Source: Nocardioides abyssi (GTDB lineage Bacteria > Actinomycetota > Actinomycetes > Propionibacteriales > Nocardioidaceae). Taken from it: DNA of 64,000 nucleotides. The stretch covers positions 186,001 through 250,000 of the forward strand of contig NZ_JAUHJR010000003.1 of NCBI RefSeq assembly GCF_030412915.1, written 5' to 3'. This document shows, piece after piece, positions 43,268 to 53,709 of the stretch (positions are counted from its first letter, which is position 1; every line of letters begins with the position of its first letter). The translations under genes were made by a program, and so were the position numbers. Below the pieces are notes generated by a model. That model saw only the letters and a list, made by a program, of their open reading frames with translations, made no database searches and was not told the origin of the DNA.

Positions 43268-43293
43268 GCCCCCGACCCTAGGGGCCGGGGGCG
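43267..43293 (-). terminator. Hairpin between the giant surface-protein gene and the PhzF gene
   Basis: An 8-bp stem CGCCCCCG/CGGGGGCG closes an 11-base loop about 38 bases beyond the giant gene's stop. Its left arm touches the PhzF start codon, so it could also affect PhzF translation. Confidence 0.5.
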
Positions 43294-43330
43294 TGTCCGT
43301 CGGGCGCGTCCTGGCGCTAGCTCACCGCAG

Positions 43331-46300
43331 TCACGGCGCCGCCGTCCTCGCCGCCGGTGCGACCAGGGCGGCTGCCGCTGCGACCGTGACCACGCGGGTC
43401 ACGCTGGTCGCCTTGCCCCAGCCGTCGGTCACGGTGAGGGTCACCGTGTAGGTCCCCGCCGCTGCGAACGCGTGGGTCGCGCTCGACGACGTGGAGTCCG
43501 CGGTGCCGTCACCCCAGTTCCAGCGGTAGGCCAGCGTGTCCCCCGTGTTGGGGTCGCTCGACCCGCTGGCGGAGAAGTTGCAGGACAGGTTGGTGCAGGC
43601 CGGCGTGTTGAGCACGGGGGTCGGCGGCTGGTTCGTCGTCGGCTCCGTGATCGTGACGGTCTGCGTCGTCGTGGCGGTGGTGCCCCACTCGTCGCGGGCG
43701 GTCAGCGTCACGGTGTAGGTGTTGGCCGCGGTGTAGGTCCGCGTCACCACCGCTCCCGAGCCGCTGCCGTTGCCGAAGTTCCACGAGTAGGTCAGCGCCG
43801 TCGGGTTCTCGTCGGTCGAGCTCCGGGCGTCGAAGGTGCAGACGTTCTGGTTGCAGGCGACGGTGAAGCTCGGCACCGGCGGCAGGTTGCCGTCGGGGAC
43901 GGTGACCGTCACGTGCCGCTCGGTGGGCACCGCCGTGACGAAGTCGTGCTGGTCGATCGCGCGGGCACGGACCGTGTAGGCGCCGGCCGGGATGACCGGG
44001 GTCGTGTAGGAGAAGTTCGACCCCGGCGTGCCCGGGCTGTTGAGGAACGCCGCGCGCCAGCTCTGGTTCGTGCTGGTGAAGGTGCCCGAGCTGCTCATGT
44101 ACTGCCCGGCCGCGTTGACGACCGCGACCTCCACCCGCTGCATCGCCTGGTCGTCCTCGGCGCGGCCGCTGATGAAGATCTTGCCGTCGGGGAAGGTCGC
44201 GCCCTCGACGGGGGCGAACAGGTTCTCCGTCAGGGTCGGCGGCTGGTCACCGGGGTAGATCCGGTAGCGCGCCGTCGCGCCCGACGTGGAGGTGTCCTGC
44301 TGGCCGGCCGTGTCGTAGGCGAAGGCCGTGACCGCCCAGTCGCCCTGGGTCGGCAGCGTCACGGGGAGGGAGAACGTCGTGCTCGTCCCGCCCGGGGTGG
44401 CCAGCACGGCGTTGCGCGTCGCGAACGCCGCGCCCATCGAGCCGTTGGGCTGGAGGTACCGGTTGGTGTCCTGGTCCTCCAGGGCGATCCGCACCTCCGC
44501 GACCCCGAGGTCGTCCGTCGCCGTACCGGTCAGGTCGAGCTGGAGCGACTGCCCACCCGTGATCGTGCCGGTCGTGGTGAGCAGTCCGTTCGGCGGCGCG
44601 TCGCCCGCGATCTGGGCGGCCAGGTTGAGCCGGCCCTGCATCGAGCTCGACGTGCTGAGGCCCAGGTCGTCCTGCGCGGAGACCGAGAAGGAGTAGGAGC
44701 CCGGCTTGAGCGTGAACGGGGTCGTGTAGCTCCACGTGTACGTCGAGCCCGCGATGTTGACCGGCGAGATGCGGTACTGGCCCGCGATCGAGTCCACGCC
44801 CCACGTGCCGTCGGCCGCGAGGCTCTCGCGCGTCGTGGAGTTGCGCAGCGTGATCTCGACGAACGCGAGGTTCTCGTCGTCGGTGGCGGTCCCGCTGAAG
44901 GTCAGCGGCTGGCCCGGGGTCACCTGCACGGTGCCGACCGCGGTCGGCGGCGTCATCGACACCGGCTGGCTGATCGTCACCGTCGGCGCGACGGCGTTCT
45001 CCGCCACCAGCCAGGACCGGTCGGCGGTGTCGAGGTCGCCCTGCCCGGCGGTGTCGGTCGCGCGGACCTGCACCATCCAGGTGTCCTCGTGCGGGAGCGT
45101 GACCTCGTAGGACCAGGTGGTCGACAGGCCGCCCACCACGTCCGGAGTGACCCGGAAAGCGTTGTAGGTCGTCGAGGCGGTCCCGTTGGCCTGCAGGTAG
45201 CGGTTCTGGGAGTCCTTGATCGCCAGGGTCAACGAGTTCACCCCGACGTCGTCGGTCGCGCTGCCGGTGATCGTGAAGGTCCGCGTGTTGATGAGGCTGC
45301 CCGAGGGGCCGCTGACCGTCGTGTTGGGAGCCTGGTCGGCGGTGCCGAAGGTCTCGAACTTCTTCGTGGCCTTCGAGGGGTCCTGCCCACCGCTGCTCGA
45401 GACCGCCCGGGCGGTGATCGTCAGCTCGCGGTTGTTGGCGACCGTCAGCGGCAGCGTCCACGCGGTCGAGGGGGTGCCGGGATTGGCCAGGGTCGCGTCG
45501 ATCGTGTTGCTGGTCGTGCTGCCCCAGGTCGTCAGGTCGTCGTTGAGGTAGCGGCGCGACTGCCGGTCCATGATCTCGACCTGCACGCTGCGCACGCCGT
45601 TGGCCGCCGAGGCGGTGCCGCTGACGGTGAACGACTCCGCGACCGGCTTGATCCGGCCCTCGATCGGGTCGACGATCGTCGTCTCCACCCCGTTGCCGTT
45701 GGGCACGGACTGGAAGTCGAAGAACGCCAGCCGGCCGACGTTGTACTCGCCCTGGGTGGTGGCGTCACCACCGGTCCACAGGCCGCGCGGGGTCAGCTCG
45801 ATGTGCTTGTTGCCCTCGAAGGAGTTCGACAGCGGGTTCCACTCCAGCGAGGTGCCGTCGACCGGGTTGAGCGCACCGAGGTGCTCGCGCTTGACGACGG
45901 CGTCGCCGAGGCCGTAGCCGGAGAGGCCCTGGCCGGTGCCGTAGCCCTGGTCGTCGAGGCCGGGCCACGGCTGCGGGGAGGTCGGCGACTCGTTCCAGGC
46001 GAAGTGCCCGCCGATGTAGACGGCCTGCTCGGAGATGGCGACCGAGTAGACGCTGTCGAAGGCACGGGAGATCCACATCGGCTGCACGTTGTCGCCACCC
46101 TCGATCGGGTAGGCGATGATCGTGTCGTTGATCGGCGGGCGGTCGCCGCCCGAGCCGCTGCTCACCGCGAACCACGTGCCGTCGGGCGACATGTCGCCGC
46201 CGTAGATGCGCTGGATGCCGCCGACGTACTGCAGGTTGTCCTCCCACAGCCGGCTGCGCCACGGGGTGAGCTGGTTGGTGCGGGTGTTGATGATCGCGAC

Positions 46301-49300
46301 GCCGTAGCGGTCCTGGCCGTTGACCTGGCGCCCGGTGTGGACGACCAGCAGCCGGCCCTCGTCACGGGTCAGCTTGAGCCGCTGGACGGTCAGGTCGCCG
46401 TTGGTGCCGATGCCGCCGGAGAGGTTGTTGACGAAGTCCGACCGGACCTCGCCCGTGGTGGCGTCGAGCGCGACGAGCGCGCTGCGCGGCACGTTGTTGA
46501 TGAGGGTGAACCGGCCGCCGGCGTACACCGTGGTGTTGGTGACCGCCAGCTCCTGGACCTTGCCGTTGCCGTTGGCCACGAAGGCGTCGATCGGGGCGCC
46601 GGTCGTGGGGTTGATCCGGGCGATCGCCGCGCGGCGGACGCCGTTGACCGTGCCGAAGCTGCCACCGATGAAGAGCTTGGTGCCGTCGGGCGAGGCCTCG
46701 ACCGCCTCCACGCCGCCGTTGGTGAACACCGGGCGGAAGTTCGGGTCGACCAGGCCGGTGTTGGCGTCGAACGCGGCGAGCTGGCTCTGCTGGTAGGTCG
46801 TGTTGTTTCCCGAGGCGCGGTTGGCGATCGAGGTGAAGGTGCCGGCGACGTACGCGCGGTTGCCGACGAACTCGATGTCCCAGATCTCGCCGGTGCCGAT
46901 GTAGGGCATGTTGGTCCGCGGGGTGTCCGGGACGATCCGGGTGTGGCCCGGGGCGGGACCGACTGGGGAGGTCTGGACGGTCTGGGTCGCCTCGTCCGAC
47001 AGGGTGCCGTCGCTCACGGTCAGCCGGACCAGCCGGGAGCCGTTGGTCGCGTAGGTGTGCGCCGGGTCGACGCCGTCACCGGTCGTGCCGTCGCCGAAGT
47101 CCCACGTGTAGGTGAGCTGGTCCTCGTCGGGGTCGAAGGAGTTGCTGGCGTCGAACTCGCAGGTCAGGCCCGAGCAGCCGGCGAAGAACGTCGCGGTCGG
47201 CGCCTCGTTGGTGCCGGTCGCGTCGGTGCCGGGGTCGATGACCACCGAGAAGAGCATCGAACGACCTGCCGAGCTCGTCGTCGCGGTGCGCCCGGACGCG
47301 GTGCCGACCGGCAGGTCGGCGCCGGCGGTGTCGCCGAGCACCGAGCTGACCTTGCCCGAGCCGGTAGCCGTCGAGGCGGCCCGCTGGGTCGTGCCCGTCG
47401 GCAGGGTCCAGGTGACCCCGTCGGTCGAGGACTTCTCGCTCCAGACGTTGACCAGCCAGGACTTCGCGTGGGCGACGGGGACGCTGGGCGTCGTGTGGCT
47501 CGTGCCGGTGGTGTTGCTGCCGCCGATCGCCGAGGCCGAGACCACCGCGGGACCGGTGCTGCGGTACGCCGCCACGGACATCGTCGACTTCACCCACGAG
47601 GCGGTCGTGACCGAGACGTCGGTGCCGACGTCCGCGGGCGTCGCGCTGCGGGTCCAGACCCGGCCCCGGATCTCGGTGCCGTCCCGCGACTGGAGCAGGG
47701 TCCAGCCCGGGATGGTGGTCGGCAGCGCGACGGTCGTGGAGTTGGTGGTCAGGAAGAGCACCAGCCGGTCCAGCGGCTTGACGGTCGCGGGGATCCGGAC
47801 GGTGTGGGAGGGGCGGTTGCCGGCGGTGCTGGCCGAGCCCACGAACGTGATGTCGCCCTGGACGACGGTCGCCGTCGGCGCGACGGTCGCGGACTCGGTG
47901 TCGGTGTCCTCGCCGTCGCTGACGGTGAGGGTGACGGTGCGGCTGCCCGCGGCGGCGTAGGTGTGCTGGACCGCCTGCCCGGTGCCGGTCTGCCCGTCGC
48001 CGAACGCCCAGCTGTAGGTCAGCGGGTCACCGTCGGCGTCGGTCGAGCCGGCGGCGTTGAAGCTGCACACCAGCGCGTCGCAGCTGGAGGTGAACGCCGC
48101 GGTGGGGACCTGGTTGTCCGGCGCCTGGCCGGGGCTGAGGACGACCGAGGCGAGGATCGTGCGGGACACCCCGACGCTCGTGGTGGCGGTGCGGCCCGCG
48201 GCGGTCCCGACCGCGACAGGCCCGGCGGAGTCGCCGAGCACCGCGCTGATCCGCCCGGTGCCGGTGGCGGCGTTGGTGGTGCGCTGGGTGACCGTCCCGG
48301 GGAGGGTCCAGGTGGCGGTGGTCGAGGACTTCTCGGTCCAGATGCTCACCAGCCAGGAGTTCGCGGCGGGGACCGCCACGGACGGCGTGGTGTGGCTGGT
48401 GCCGGTGGTGTTGCTGCCGCCGATCGCGGAGCCGGCCACCGAGAGGTCGTCGCCGCGGTACGCCGCCACACCCACGACGGCCTTGACCGTCGCGCTCGTG
48501 GTGGGGATGACGTTCGCCCCGGCGTCGGCGGCGGTCGCCACCTTGGTCCAGGTGCGGCCGCGGATGCCGTTGCCGTCCCGCGCGCCCAGCTGGGTCCACC
48601 CGGCCGGTGCGGTCACCGTCGGGACGGTGTCGTTGGTGGTGAGGAAGAGGACCAGCACGTCCCCGGCCTGCACGGAGGTCGGGATGCGGACGCTGTGGTT
48701 GGTCCGGGCGCCCTGCGAGCTGGCGGCGGCGACGAACGAGATGTCGCCCTGGACGACCTCGGGCTGCGGGTCGACCGTGCCCTCGGCGTCGTCGGTGGTG
48801 GTGCCGTCGTTGACGACCAGGCGCACGGTGCGCGAGCCGGGACCGGTGTAGGCGTGCTGGGCGGTGCGGCCGGTGCCGGTGGCCCCGTCGCCGAAGGTCC
48901 AGGCGTAGGTGAGCTCGTCCCCGTCGGGGTCGCTGCTGGCGCTGGCGTCGAAGGTGCAGGTGAGGGCGTCACAGCTCGAGGTGAACGACGCGGTCGGGGC
49001 CTGGTTGGGCGCCTCCTGCTCCGGGCCGATCACGATCGAGGACAGCGCGGAGCGCGAGACGCCGACGCTCGTGGTGGCCGTCCGGCCGGCGGCCGTCCCG
49101 ACCGGGACCGCTGCGCCGGAGTCGGCGAGGACCGCGCTGACGCGGCCGGTGCCGGTCGCCGCGTTGGTGGTGCGCTGGGTGGCGCCGGCCGGCAGTGTCC
49201 AGGTGGCGGTGGTGGAGGACTTCTCGCTCCAGATGCTCACCAGCCAGGAGTTCGGGCGGGCGACCGCGACGGCGGGCGTGGTGTGGCTGGTGGCGGTGGT

Positions 49301-50734
49301 GTTGCTGCCGCCGATGGCCGAGGCGGTGACGTCGCCGCCGCCGGTGCTGCGGTACGCCGCCACGCCGACGACGCCCTTCACGGTCGCGCTGGTCGTCGGG
49401 ACCAGGTCGGCCCCGGCGTCGGCCGCGGTGGCCACCTTCGTCCAGGTGCGGGCGCGGATGCCGCTGCCGTCCCGGGCCTGCAGCTGGGTCCAGCCGGCCG
49501 GGGACGCGATGGTGGCGACGCTGTCGTTGGTGGTGAGGAACGCGACGAGCACGTCGCCGGGCTGCACGGCGTTCGGCACGACCACGCGGTGGTTGGTGCG
49601 CGAGCCGTTGGTGCTGGCCGCCGCGACGAAGCTGACCTGGCCCTGGGCGACGGCCGCGGACGCGGTCACCGGCTGGGACACGGTGCCGGTGGCGGTGCCG
49701 TCGCTGACGGTCAGCGTCACCGTGCGCGTGCCGTCGGCGGCGTACGTGTGGGACGGGGTGGCGCCCGTGCCGGTCTGGCCGTCGCCGAAGGTCCAGGCGT
49801 AGGTCAGGTCGTCGCCGTCGGCGTCGGCGGAGCCGGACGCGTTGAAGGTGCAGGTGAGCTGGTCGCAGGTGGAGGTGAAGGCGGCGGTCGGAGCGGTGTT
49901 GACGGGCTCGTCGACCTCGCCGGGGCCGACCACCAGCGAGAAGAGCGCGGTGCGCGAGGCCGACACGTCGGTGGTGGCGGTGCGCGTGGTGGGCGAGCCG
50001 ACCGCGACCGGTCCGGCGGAGTCACCGAGGACCGCGCTGATCTTGCCCGAGCCGGTGCCAGCCGCGGTGGTGCGCGTCGTCGTGCCGGTGGGGACGGTCC
50101 AGGCCAGCGTCGAGGAGGACTTCTCCGACCAGACGCTCACCAGCCACGACCCGGCGCCGGTGACCGGCGCGCTCGGGGTGGTGTGGCTCGTGCCGCCGGT
50201 GTCGCTGCCGCCGATCGTGCTCTCGACGACGGCCGCTGCACCCGTGCTGCGGTAGGCGGCCACGCTGATGACCGACTTCACGAACGCGCTGGACGTGACG
50301 GTCACGTTCGCGCCCGCGTCGGCGGCGGTCGCGGTGCGGGTCCAGGCCCGGCCGCGGATCCCGTTGCCGTTGCGCGACTCCAGGAGCGTCCACCCCGGCA
50401 CCGTGTCGGTGAGCGTGTCGGTGGTCGAGCTGGTGGTCAGCACCATGACCAGCGCGTCGCCGGCCTGCACGGCGGCGGGGACGCGGACGGTGTGGGCCGT
50501 CCGGTTGCCGGCGGTGCTGTCGGCGGCGACGAACCCGACCACGCCGGGGGCCGCCTGGGCGGGCGCCGCGCTCAGGGCGGTCACGGCCAGGACGGGGAGC
50601 ATCGTCACGAGGGCCGTGACGACGGCCGCCAGCAACCGACCGGCGGACGTGCGGCGCCGGGTCGAGGAGGTGCGGGGCGCGGGGGCCGGCGTCGCCCGAC
50701 GCCGGAGGAGGTGCTGGGACACGGGCTCACCCAT
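43331..50734 (-). CDS. Giant secreted surface protein: four ~297-residue repeats with PKD domains, a beta-propeller, Ig-like and PKD domains
   Basis: The predicted 2467-residue protein starts with an Arg-rich stretch and signal peptide (cleaved near residue 62). Four tandem units begin near residues 66, 363, 659 and 957. Each has a beta-rich module ([20 protein letters not shown] type, ending in a LVVGPG-like strand) followed by a PKD domain ([20 protein letters not shown] type) with a paired CDxLTC. A beta-propeller spans about 1260-1670 ([29 protein letters not shown]). Ig-like repeats reach about 2230 and two PKD domains end the protein. No sortase motif or anchoring segment is seen. It is divergent from the polysaccharide genes and shares their box-bearing promoter. 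Adhesion or glycan binding is inferred. GTG 50722 is an alternative start. Confidence 0.85.
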   Translation of the reverse strand: MGEPVSQHLLRRRATPAPAPRTSSTRRRTSAGRLLAAVVTALVTMLPVLAVTALSAAPAQAAPGVVGFVAADSTAGNRTAHTVRVPAAVQAGDALVMVLTTSSTTDTLTDTVPGWTLLESRNGNGIRGRAWTRTATAADAGANVTVTSSAFVKSVISVAAYRSTGAAAVVESTIGGSDTGGTSHTTPSAPVTGAGSWLVSVWSEKSSSTLAWTVPTGTTTRTTAAGTGSGKISAVLGDSAGPVAVGSPTTRTATTDVSASRTALFSLVVGPGEVDEPVNTAPTAAFTSTCDQLTCTFNASGSADADGDDLTYAWTFGDGQTGTGATPSHTYAADGTRTVTLTVSDGTATGTVSQPVTASAAVAQGQVSFVAAASTNGSRTNHRVVVPNAVQPGDVLVAFLTTNDSVATIASPAGWTQLQARDGSGIRARTWTKVATAADAGADLVPTTSATVKGVVGVAAYRSTGGGDVTASAIGGSNTTATSHTTPAVAVARPNSWLVSIWSEKSSTTATWTLPAGATQRTTNAATGTGRVSAVLADSGAAVPVGTAAGRTATTSVGVSRSALSSIVIGPEQEAPNQAPTASFTSSCDALTCTFDASASSDPDGDELTYAWTFGDGATGTGRTAQHAYTGPGSRTVRLVVNDGTTTDDAEGTVDPQPEVVQGDISFVAAASSQGARTNHSVRIPTSVQAGDVLVLFLTTNDTVPTVTAPAGWTQLGARDGNGIRGRTWTKVATAADAGANVIPTTSATVKAVVGVAAYRGDDLSVAGSAIGGSNTTGTSHTTPSVAVPAANSWLVSIWTEKSSTTATWTLPGTVTQRTTNAATGTGRISAVLGDSAGPVAVGTAAGRTATTSVGVSRTILASVVLSPGQAPDNQVPTAAFTSSCDALVCSFNAAGSTDADGDPLTYSWAFGDGQTGTGQAVQHTYAAAGSRTVTLTVSDGEDTDTESATVAPTATVVQGDITFVGSASTAGNRPSHTVRIPATVKPLDRLVLFLTTNSTTVALPTTIPGWTLLQSRDGTEIRGRVWTRSATPADVGTDVSVTTASWVKSTMSVAAYRSTGPAVVSASAIGGSNTTGTSHTTPSVPVAHAKSWLVNVWSEKSSTDGVTWTLPTGTTQRAASTATGSGKVSSVLGDTAGADLPVGTASGRTATTSSAGRSMLFSVVIDPGTDATGTNEAPTATFFAGCSGLTCEFDASNSFDPDEDQLTYTWDFGDGTTGDGVDPAHTYATNGSRLVRLTVSDGTLSDEATQTVQTSPVGPAPGHTRIVPDTPRTNMPYIGTGEIWDIEFVGNRAYVAGTFTSIANRASGNNTTYQQSQLAAFDANTGLVDPNFRPVFTNGGVEAVEASPDGTKLFIGGSFGTVNGVRRAAIARINPTTGAPIDAFVANGNGKVQELAVTNTTVYAGGRFTLINNVPRSALVALDATTGEVRSDFVNNLSGGIGTNGDLTVQRLKLTRDEGRLLVVHTGRQVNGQDRYGVAIINTRTNQLTPWRSRLWEDNLQYVGGIQRIYGGDMSPDGTWFAVSSGSGGDRPPINDTIIAYPIEGGDNVQPMWISRAFDSVYSVAISEQAVYIGGHFAWNESPTSPQPWPGLDDQGYGTGQGLSGYGLGDAVVKREHLGALNPVDGTSLEWNPLSNSFEGNKHIELTPRGLWTGGDATTQGEYNVGRLAFFDFQSVPNGNGVETTIVDPIEGRIKPVAESFTVSGTASAANGVRSVQVEIMDRQSRRYLNDDLTTWGSTTSNTIDATLANPGTPSTAWTLPLTVANNRELTITARAVSSSGGQDPSKATKKFETFGTADQAPNTTVSGPSGSLINTRTFTITGSATDDVGVNSLTLAIKDSQNRYLQANGTASTTYNAFRVTPDVVGGLSTTWSYEVTLPHEDTWMVQVRATDTAGQGDLDTADRSWLVAENAVAPTVTISQPVSMTPPTAVGTVQVTPGQPLTFSGTATDDENLAFVEITLRNSTTRESLAADGTWGVDSIAGQYRISPVNIAGSTYTWSYTTPFTLKPGSYSFSVSAQDDLGLSTSSSMQGRLNLAAQIAGDAPPNGLLTTTGTITGGQSLQLDLTGTATDDLGVAEVRIALEDQDTNRYLQPNGSMGAAFATRNAVLATPGGTSTTFSLPVTLPTQGDWAVTAFAYDTAGQQDTSTSGATARYRIYPGDQPPTLTENLFAPVEGATFPDGKIFISGRAEDDQAMQRVEVAVVNAAGQYMSSSGTFTSTNQSWRAAFLNSPGTPGSNFSYTTPVIPAGAYTVRARAIDQHDFVTAVPTERHVTVTVPDGNLPPVPSFTVACNQNVCTFDARSSTDENPTALTYSWNFGNGSGSGAVVTRTYTAANTYTVTLTARDEWGTTATTTQTVTITEPTTNQPPTPVLNTPACTNLSCNFSASGSSDPNTGDTLAYRWNWGDGTADSTSSSATHAFAAAGTYTVTLTVTDGWGKATSVTRVVTVAAAAALVAPAARTAAP
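47000..50540 (-). repeat. Four long tandem coding repeats (~890 bp each)
   Basis: The N-terminal half of the giant gene consists of four units of about 890 bp, starting on the minus strand near 50540, 49645, 48757 and 47862. They are similar at DNA level (for example GTTGGTGGTGCGCTGGGT recurs). Units can be expected to expand or contract by recombination and to challenge short-read assembly. Confidence 0.75.
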
Positions 50735-50800
50735 CCACGGAGGAGATGGCCGCAGGACTGCGGCCTGTCCCGAATCGTCGGCTCGCCGGGCGGGGGCCAC

Positions 50801-50859
50801 ATGCCCAAATTTGGTAATCCTCCCGCTGCGGGCACCAGGTCCCCAGATTTGGTCATGCC
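50801..50859. promoter_or_regulatory. Pair of dyad boxes between the giant surface gene and the polysaccharide operon
   Basis: Box 1 (50804-50814) is CCCAAATTTGG, containing a perfect 10-bp palindrome, followed by TAATCC. Box 2 (50841-50859) is CCCCAGATTTGGTCATGCC. They are 38 bases apart and sit about 63-70 bases from the two divergent start codons. Related boxes occur in front of the other polysaccharide units. Confidence 0.55.
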
Positions 50860-50921
50860 GCCCCTGGCCGCCCTTCCTAGCGTGAGCGTCGTCCCTGACC
50901 CACCGCTGTGAGGAGCCGTCC

Positions 50922-51371
50922 GTGAAGGTGTTGCTCGTCAGCTCGTCCGGAGGGCACCTCGCACAGCTGCTGTGCCTGCGCCCGTGGTGGAGCCAGCACG
51001 AACGGCACTGGGTCACCTTCGACACCCCCGACGCGGTCAGCAAGCTGGCGGACGAGGACGTCACGTGGGCGCACCACCCGACGACCCGCAACGTGCGCAA
51101 CCTGGCGCGCAACACCCTCCTCGCCCGGCGCCTGCTCGCCGAGGTCCGACCCGACGTCGTCGTCAGCACGGGCGCCGGCGTGGCCGTCCCGTTCTTCTGG
51201 CTGCACCGGGTCTTCGGGGCGCGCAGCGTCTACCTCGAGGTCTTCGACCGGATCGAGACGCCGACGCTGACCGGCCGCCTGTGCCGGCCGGCGACCGACC
51301 TGTTCCTCGTGCAGTGGCCCGAGCAGCAGCGGCTCTACCGCTCCAGCGTGCTCCTCGGGAGCGTCTGGTGA
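50922..51371 (+). CDS. Alg14/EpsE-like glycosyltransferase membrane subunit
   Basis: The 149-residue protein resembles Alg14, PssD and Cps14F-type proteins: [17 protein letters not shown] at the N-terminus, then [19 protein letters not shown] and a final segment [20 protein letters not shown]. In this family the Alg14-like part anchors and activates a catalytic Alg13-like partner, which is encoded next and overlaps by 4 bases. The pair usually adds the second sugar to a lipid-linked repeat unit. The GTG at 50922 follows a GAGGAG site. It is the first gene of the operon with the partner and the priming transferase. Confidence 0.88.
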   Translation: MKVLLVSSSGGHLAQLLCLRPWWSQHERHWVTFDTPDAVSKLADEDVTWAHHPTTRNVRNLARNTLLARRLLAEVRPDVVVSTGAGVAVPFFWLHRVFGARSVYLEVFDRIETPTLTGRLCRPATDLFLVQWPEQQRLYRSSVLLGSVW

Positions 51372-51937
51372 CCGCCCCGCCGCTGGTCGCGGTGCTGCTC
51401 GGCACCGACCACCACCCCTTCGACCGGCTCGTCACCTGGACCGCGGAGGTACGCCGCGCGACCGGCGCCGACGTCTTCGTCCAGCACGGCGCCACGCGGT
51501 TGCCGGCGGACCTGCCCGGTGCGCCGATGCTGGGCTCGGCCGAGCTCTCCGCGCTGCTGGAGCGGGCGGCCGTCGTGGTCACCCACGGCGGGCCGGGGCT
51601 GATCATGGAGGCGCGGGTCGCGGGCCACGTCCCCGTCGTCGTCCCGCGGGACCCGCGGCTCGGCGAGCACGTCGACGACCACCAGCTGCGGTTCGTCGCC
51701 CACATCGCCGGCAGCGGCCTGGTCGCGGCGGCGCCGCAGCTCGCGACGTTCCGCCGGGCCGTCGCGCTGGCGCTCGGAGCCGGGGCGCTCGGCTCCTCGG
51801 CCCCCTCCCCCGCGTCCTCGTCCGCCGCGGGCCCAGGTACCTCGCCACTGCCCACCTCGCCCCTGGCCACCGCGGCCGCGGAACCGGCCGCCGAGCGGTT
51901 CGCACGGTTCATCGACGACCTGGTCCGCCGGGCCTGA
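51368..51937 (+). CDS. Alg13/EpsF-like catalytic glycosyltransferase subunit
   Basis: The 189-residue protein has the C-terminal half of a GT-B fold, as in Alg13, PssE and Cps14G: VAVLLGTDHHPFDRLV, then VVVTHGGPGLIMEARVAGHVPVVVPR (read in parts) and LGEHVDDHQLRF, the sugar-nucleotide site. A Ser/Pro/Ala-rich stretch (about residues 140-170) interrupts the C-terminus. It overlaps the Alg14-like gene as GTGA, and the two would act as one transferase. The next gene starts 19 bases on. Confidence 0.88.
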   Translation: MTAPPLVAVLLGTDHHPFDRLVTWTAEVRRATGADVFVQHGATRLPADLPGAPMLGSAELSALLERAAVVVTHGGPGLIMEARVAGHVPVVVPRDPRLGEHVDDHQLRFVAHIAGSGLVAAAPQLATFRRAVALALGAGALGSSAPSPASSSAAGPGTSPLPTSPLATAAAEPAAERFARFIDDLVRRA

Positions 51938-51956
51938 GACGGGACGCCCCAGGACA

Positions 51957-53483
51957 GTGACCGCCACCGCGCCCGCCGGCCTGCCCGACCGGCTCACCCC
52001 CGTCACCCAGCCCGCCCCGGCCGGGGGCGTGCCCGAGCCGTCCACCCCGGAGCCGTCGACCACGGCACCGCCCGCACCCGCGCAGGGCCCCACCCGCAGC
52101 CCGATCTCGGCCCTGCTGGCCCGCGACGTCACCGGCGCCGGCGACCAGCGCTGGCGACCGCCCCTGCTGCTGGCGGCCGGCGACGTGCTCGCCGCCGGCG
52201 CCGCGGCCGCCGCGTCCTCGCACGGGGTGCCGCGGCTCCCGGTGCTGCTCCTCCTGGTGGCGACCTGGCTGCTGCTGCTCTCCGCCGACCACTGCTACGA
52301 CCGGCACGTCGCCTCCCGCCTCGACCGCGTGCGCCGCGTCGCCCGCTGCGGGACCGTGCTCGTCGCGGCGTGCGCCGTCGGAGCCACCCTGCTCGAGCCC
52401 GCGATCCGGCCGCGGCAGCTGCTCGTCCTCGCGCTGACCGCGACGGCGATCAGCGCCGCCCAGCGCCTGCTCGTCGACCACTGGGGCCGCGGCGCCCAGG
52501 AGCGGATCCCCGTCGTCGTCGCCGGCCACCGCCGCGAGGTCGCCCGCGTCATGTCCGAGCTCGACCGCAGCCGTGGCCACCGCTACCGCATCGCCGGGGT
52601 GTGCGTGCCGACCGCCGCCGGCCGCGACCTCGGTGTCCCCGAGACGTGCGGGTTCGACCGGCTGCCGACGGTCGCGGTCCAGCACGGGGCCCGGGCCGTC
52701 ATCGTCGTCCCCTGCCGCCACCTCGACCCGATGACGCTGCGCCGCCTCGGCTGGCAGCTCGAGGGGTCGGGGACCTCCATGCTCGTCGCGTCCGGGCTCT
52801 TCGACGTGGCGGCGGCCCGGGCGCGCATCGGCTACGCCGGCGACCTGCCCCTGCTCCACGTCCGCCACGCCGAGCTGACCGGCGCCCGGCGGCTGCTCGA
52901 GGCCGGCGCCGAACGCGTGGTCGCCGCTGTGGCGCTCGTGCTCCTCGCGCCGTTCCTCGCCGTGCTCGCGCTCGCCGTGCGCCACGACAGCCCCGGCCCG
53001 GCGTTCTTCCGCCAGACCCGGGTCGGTCGCAACGGCCGGGCGTTCTCCATGCTCAAGCTGCGCAGCATGGTCGTCGACGCCGAGACCCGCCGCGAGACCG
53101 TCGAGGCGCTCAACGAGTCCGACGGCGTGCTGTTCAAGGTGCGGGCCGACCCGCGCATCACGAGGGTCGGTGCCTTCCTGCGCCGCTACTCCCTCGACGA
53201 GCTGCCCCAGCTGGTCAACGTCGTGCGGGGCCAGATGTCCCTGGTCGGACCGCGGCCGCCGCTGCCCGAGGAGGTGGAGCGGTACGACGCCGACACCCGG
53301 CGCCGCCTCGCCGTCCGCCCCGGCATCACCGGGCTCTGGCAGGTCTCCGGCCGCTCGGACCTCTCCTGGGAGGAGACGGTCCGGCTCGACCTGCGGTACG
53401 TCGACAACTGGTCGCTCGGCCTGGACCTGCGGATCCTCTGCCGCACCGTCCGGGCCGTCCTGCGCCACGACGGCGCCTACTGA
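51957..53483 (+). CDS. Polyprenyl glycosylphosphotransferase (WcaJ/WbaP-type priming enzyme)
   Basis: The 508-residue membrane protein has a disordered N-terminus (1-60), four membrane segments (about 65-165), a nucleotide-binding-like middle domain and a fifth hydrophobic segment near 330. The catalytic C-terminal domain follows: GPAFFRQTRVGRNGRAFSM, LKLRSMVVDAE, RVGAFLRRYSLDELPQLVNV and GPRPPLPEEVERYD. Such enzymes transfer a sugar phosphate to undecaprenyl phosphate as the first committed step of exopolysaccharide or glycan repeat synthesis. GTG 51957 is preceded by CAGGA. A 12-bp hairpin at 53491-53517 follows. Confidence 0.95.
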   Translation: MTATAPAGLPDRLTPVTQPAPAGGVPEPSTPEPSTTAPPAPAQGPTRSPISALLARDVTGAGDQRWRPPLLLAAGDVLAAGAAAAASSHGVPRLPVLLLLVATWLLLLSADHCYDRHVASRLDRVRRVARCGTVLVAACAVGATLLEPAIRPRQLLVLALTATAISAAQRLLVDHWGRGAQERIPVVVAGHRREVARVMSELDRSRGHRYRIAGVCVPTAAGRDLGVPETCGFDRLPTVAVQHGARAVIVVPCRHLDPMTLRRLGWQLEGSGTSMLVASGLFDVAAARARIGYAGDLPLLHVRHAELTGARRLLEAGAERVVAAVALVLLAPFLAVLALAVRHDSPGPAFFRQTRVGRNGRAFSMLKLRSMVVDAETRRETVEALNESDGVLFKVRADPRITRVGAFLRRYSLDELPQLVNVVRGQMSLVGPRPPLPEEVERYDADTRRRLAVRPGITGLWQVSGRSDLSWEETVRLDLRYVDNWSLGLDLRILCRTVRAVLRHDGAY

Positions 53484-53490
53484 CCGGCCT

Positions 53491-53517
53491 GCCCGGCCGA
53501 CCTCCGGTCGGCCGGGC
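53491..53517 (+). terminator. Hairpin terminator after the priming transferase gene
   Basis: Perfect 12-bp arms GCCCGGCCGACC/GGTCGGCCGGGC around a TCC loop begin 8 bases after the stop codon. It separates the first polysaccharide operon from the GH26-like gene. Confidence 0.82.
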
Positions 53518-53610
53518 GACCGGCTGCCCGACCGCCGCCTGAGCGGCCGCGCGGCCGGTCGCTGTGGCGCGCCCGGACGGGGCCTTCGGCGTGTCTCGGT
53601 GGACGGGCGT

Positions 53611-53655
53611 ACCTCATGTGGGGTATGCCACCCGATACCGAATATGGGGGATGAC
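53611..53655 (+). promoter_or_regulatory. Pair of dyad boxes upstream of the first GH26-like gene
   Basis: Box 1 (53611-53629) is ACCTCATGTGGGGTATGCC and box 2 (53637-53655) is ACCGAATATGGGGGATGAC, 26 bases apart. Both fit the pattern CCnCAnnnTnGGnnATGCC in most positions and lie 55-80 bases ahead of the start codon. Confidence 0.55.
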
Positions 53656-53709
53656 AGCGGGGCGTCCGGCGTCCTCGCCGGCCTACGGTGACGCGCCCCG
53701 CCGACACCG

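Noticed and set aside
42119-50911. A 2930-residue open frame on the plus strand opposite the giant surface-protein gene.
   Set aside because: It is the antisense shadow of a highly GC-biased repeat gene: its sequence is low-complexity Gly/Arg/Val with no domain, while the minus strand shows signal peptide, PKD and propeller motifs.
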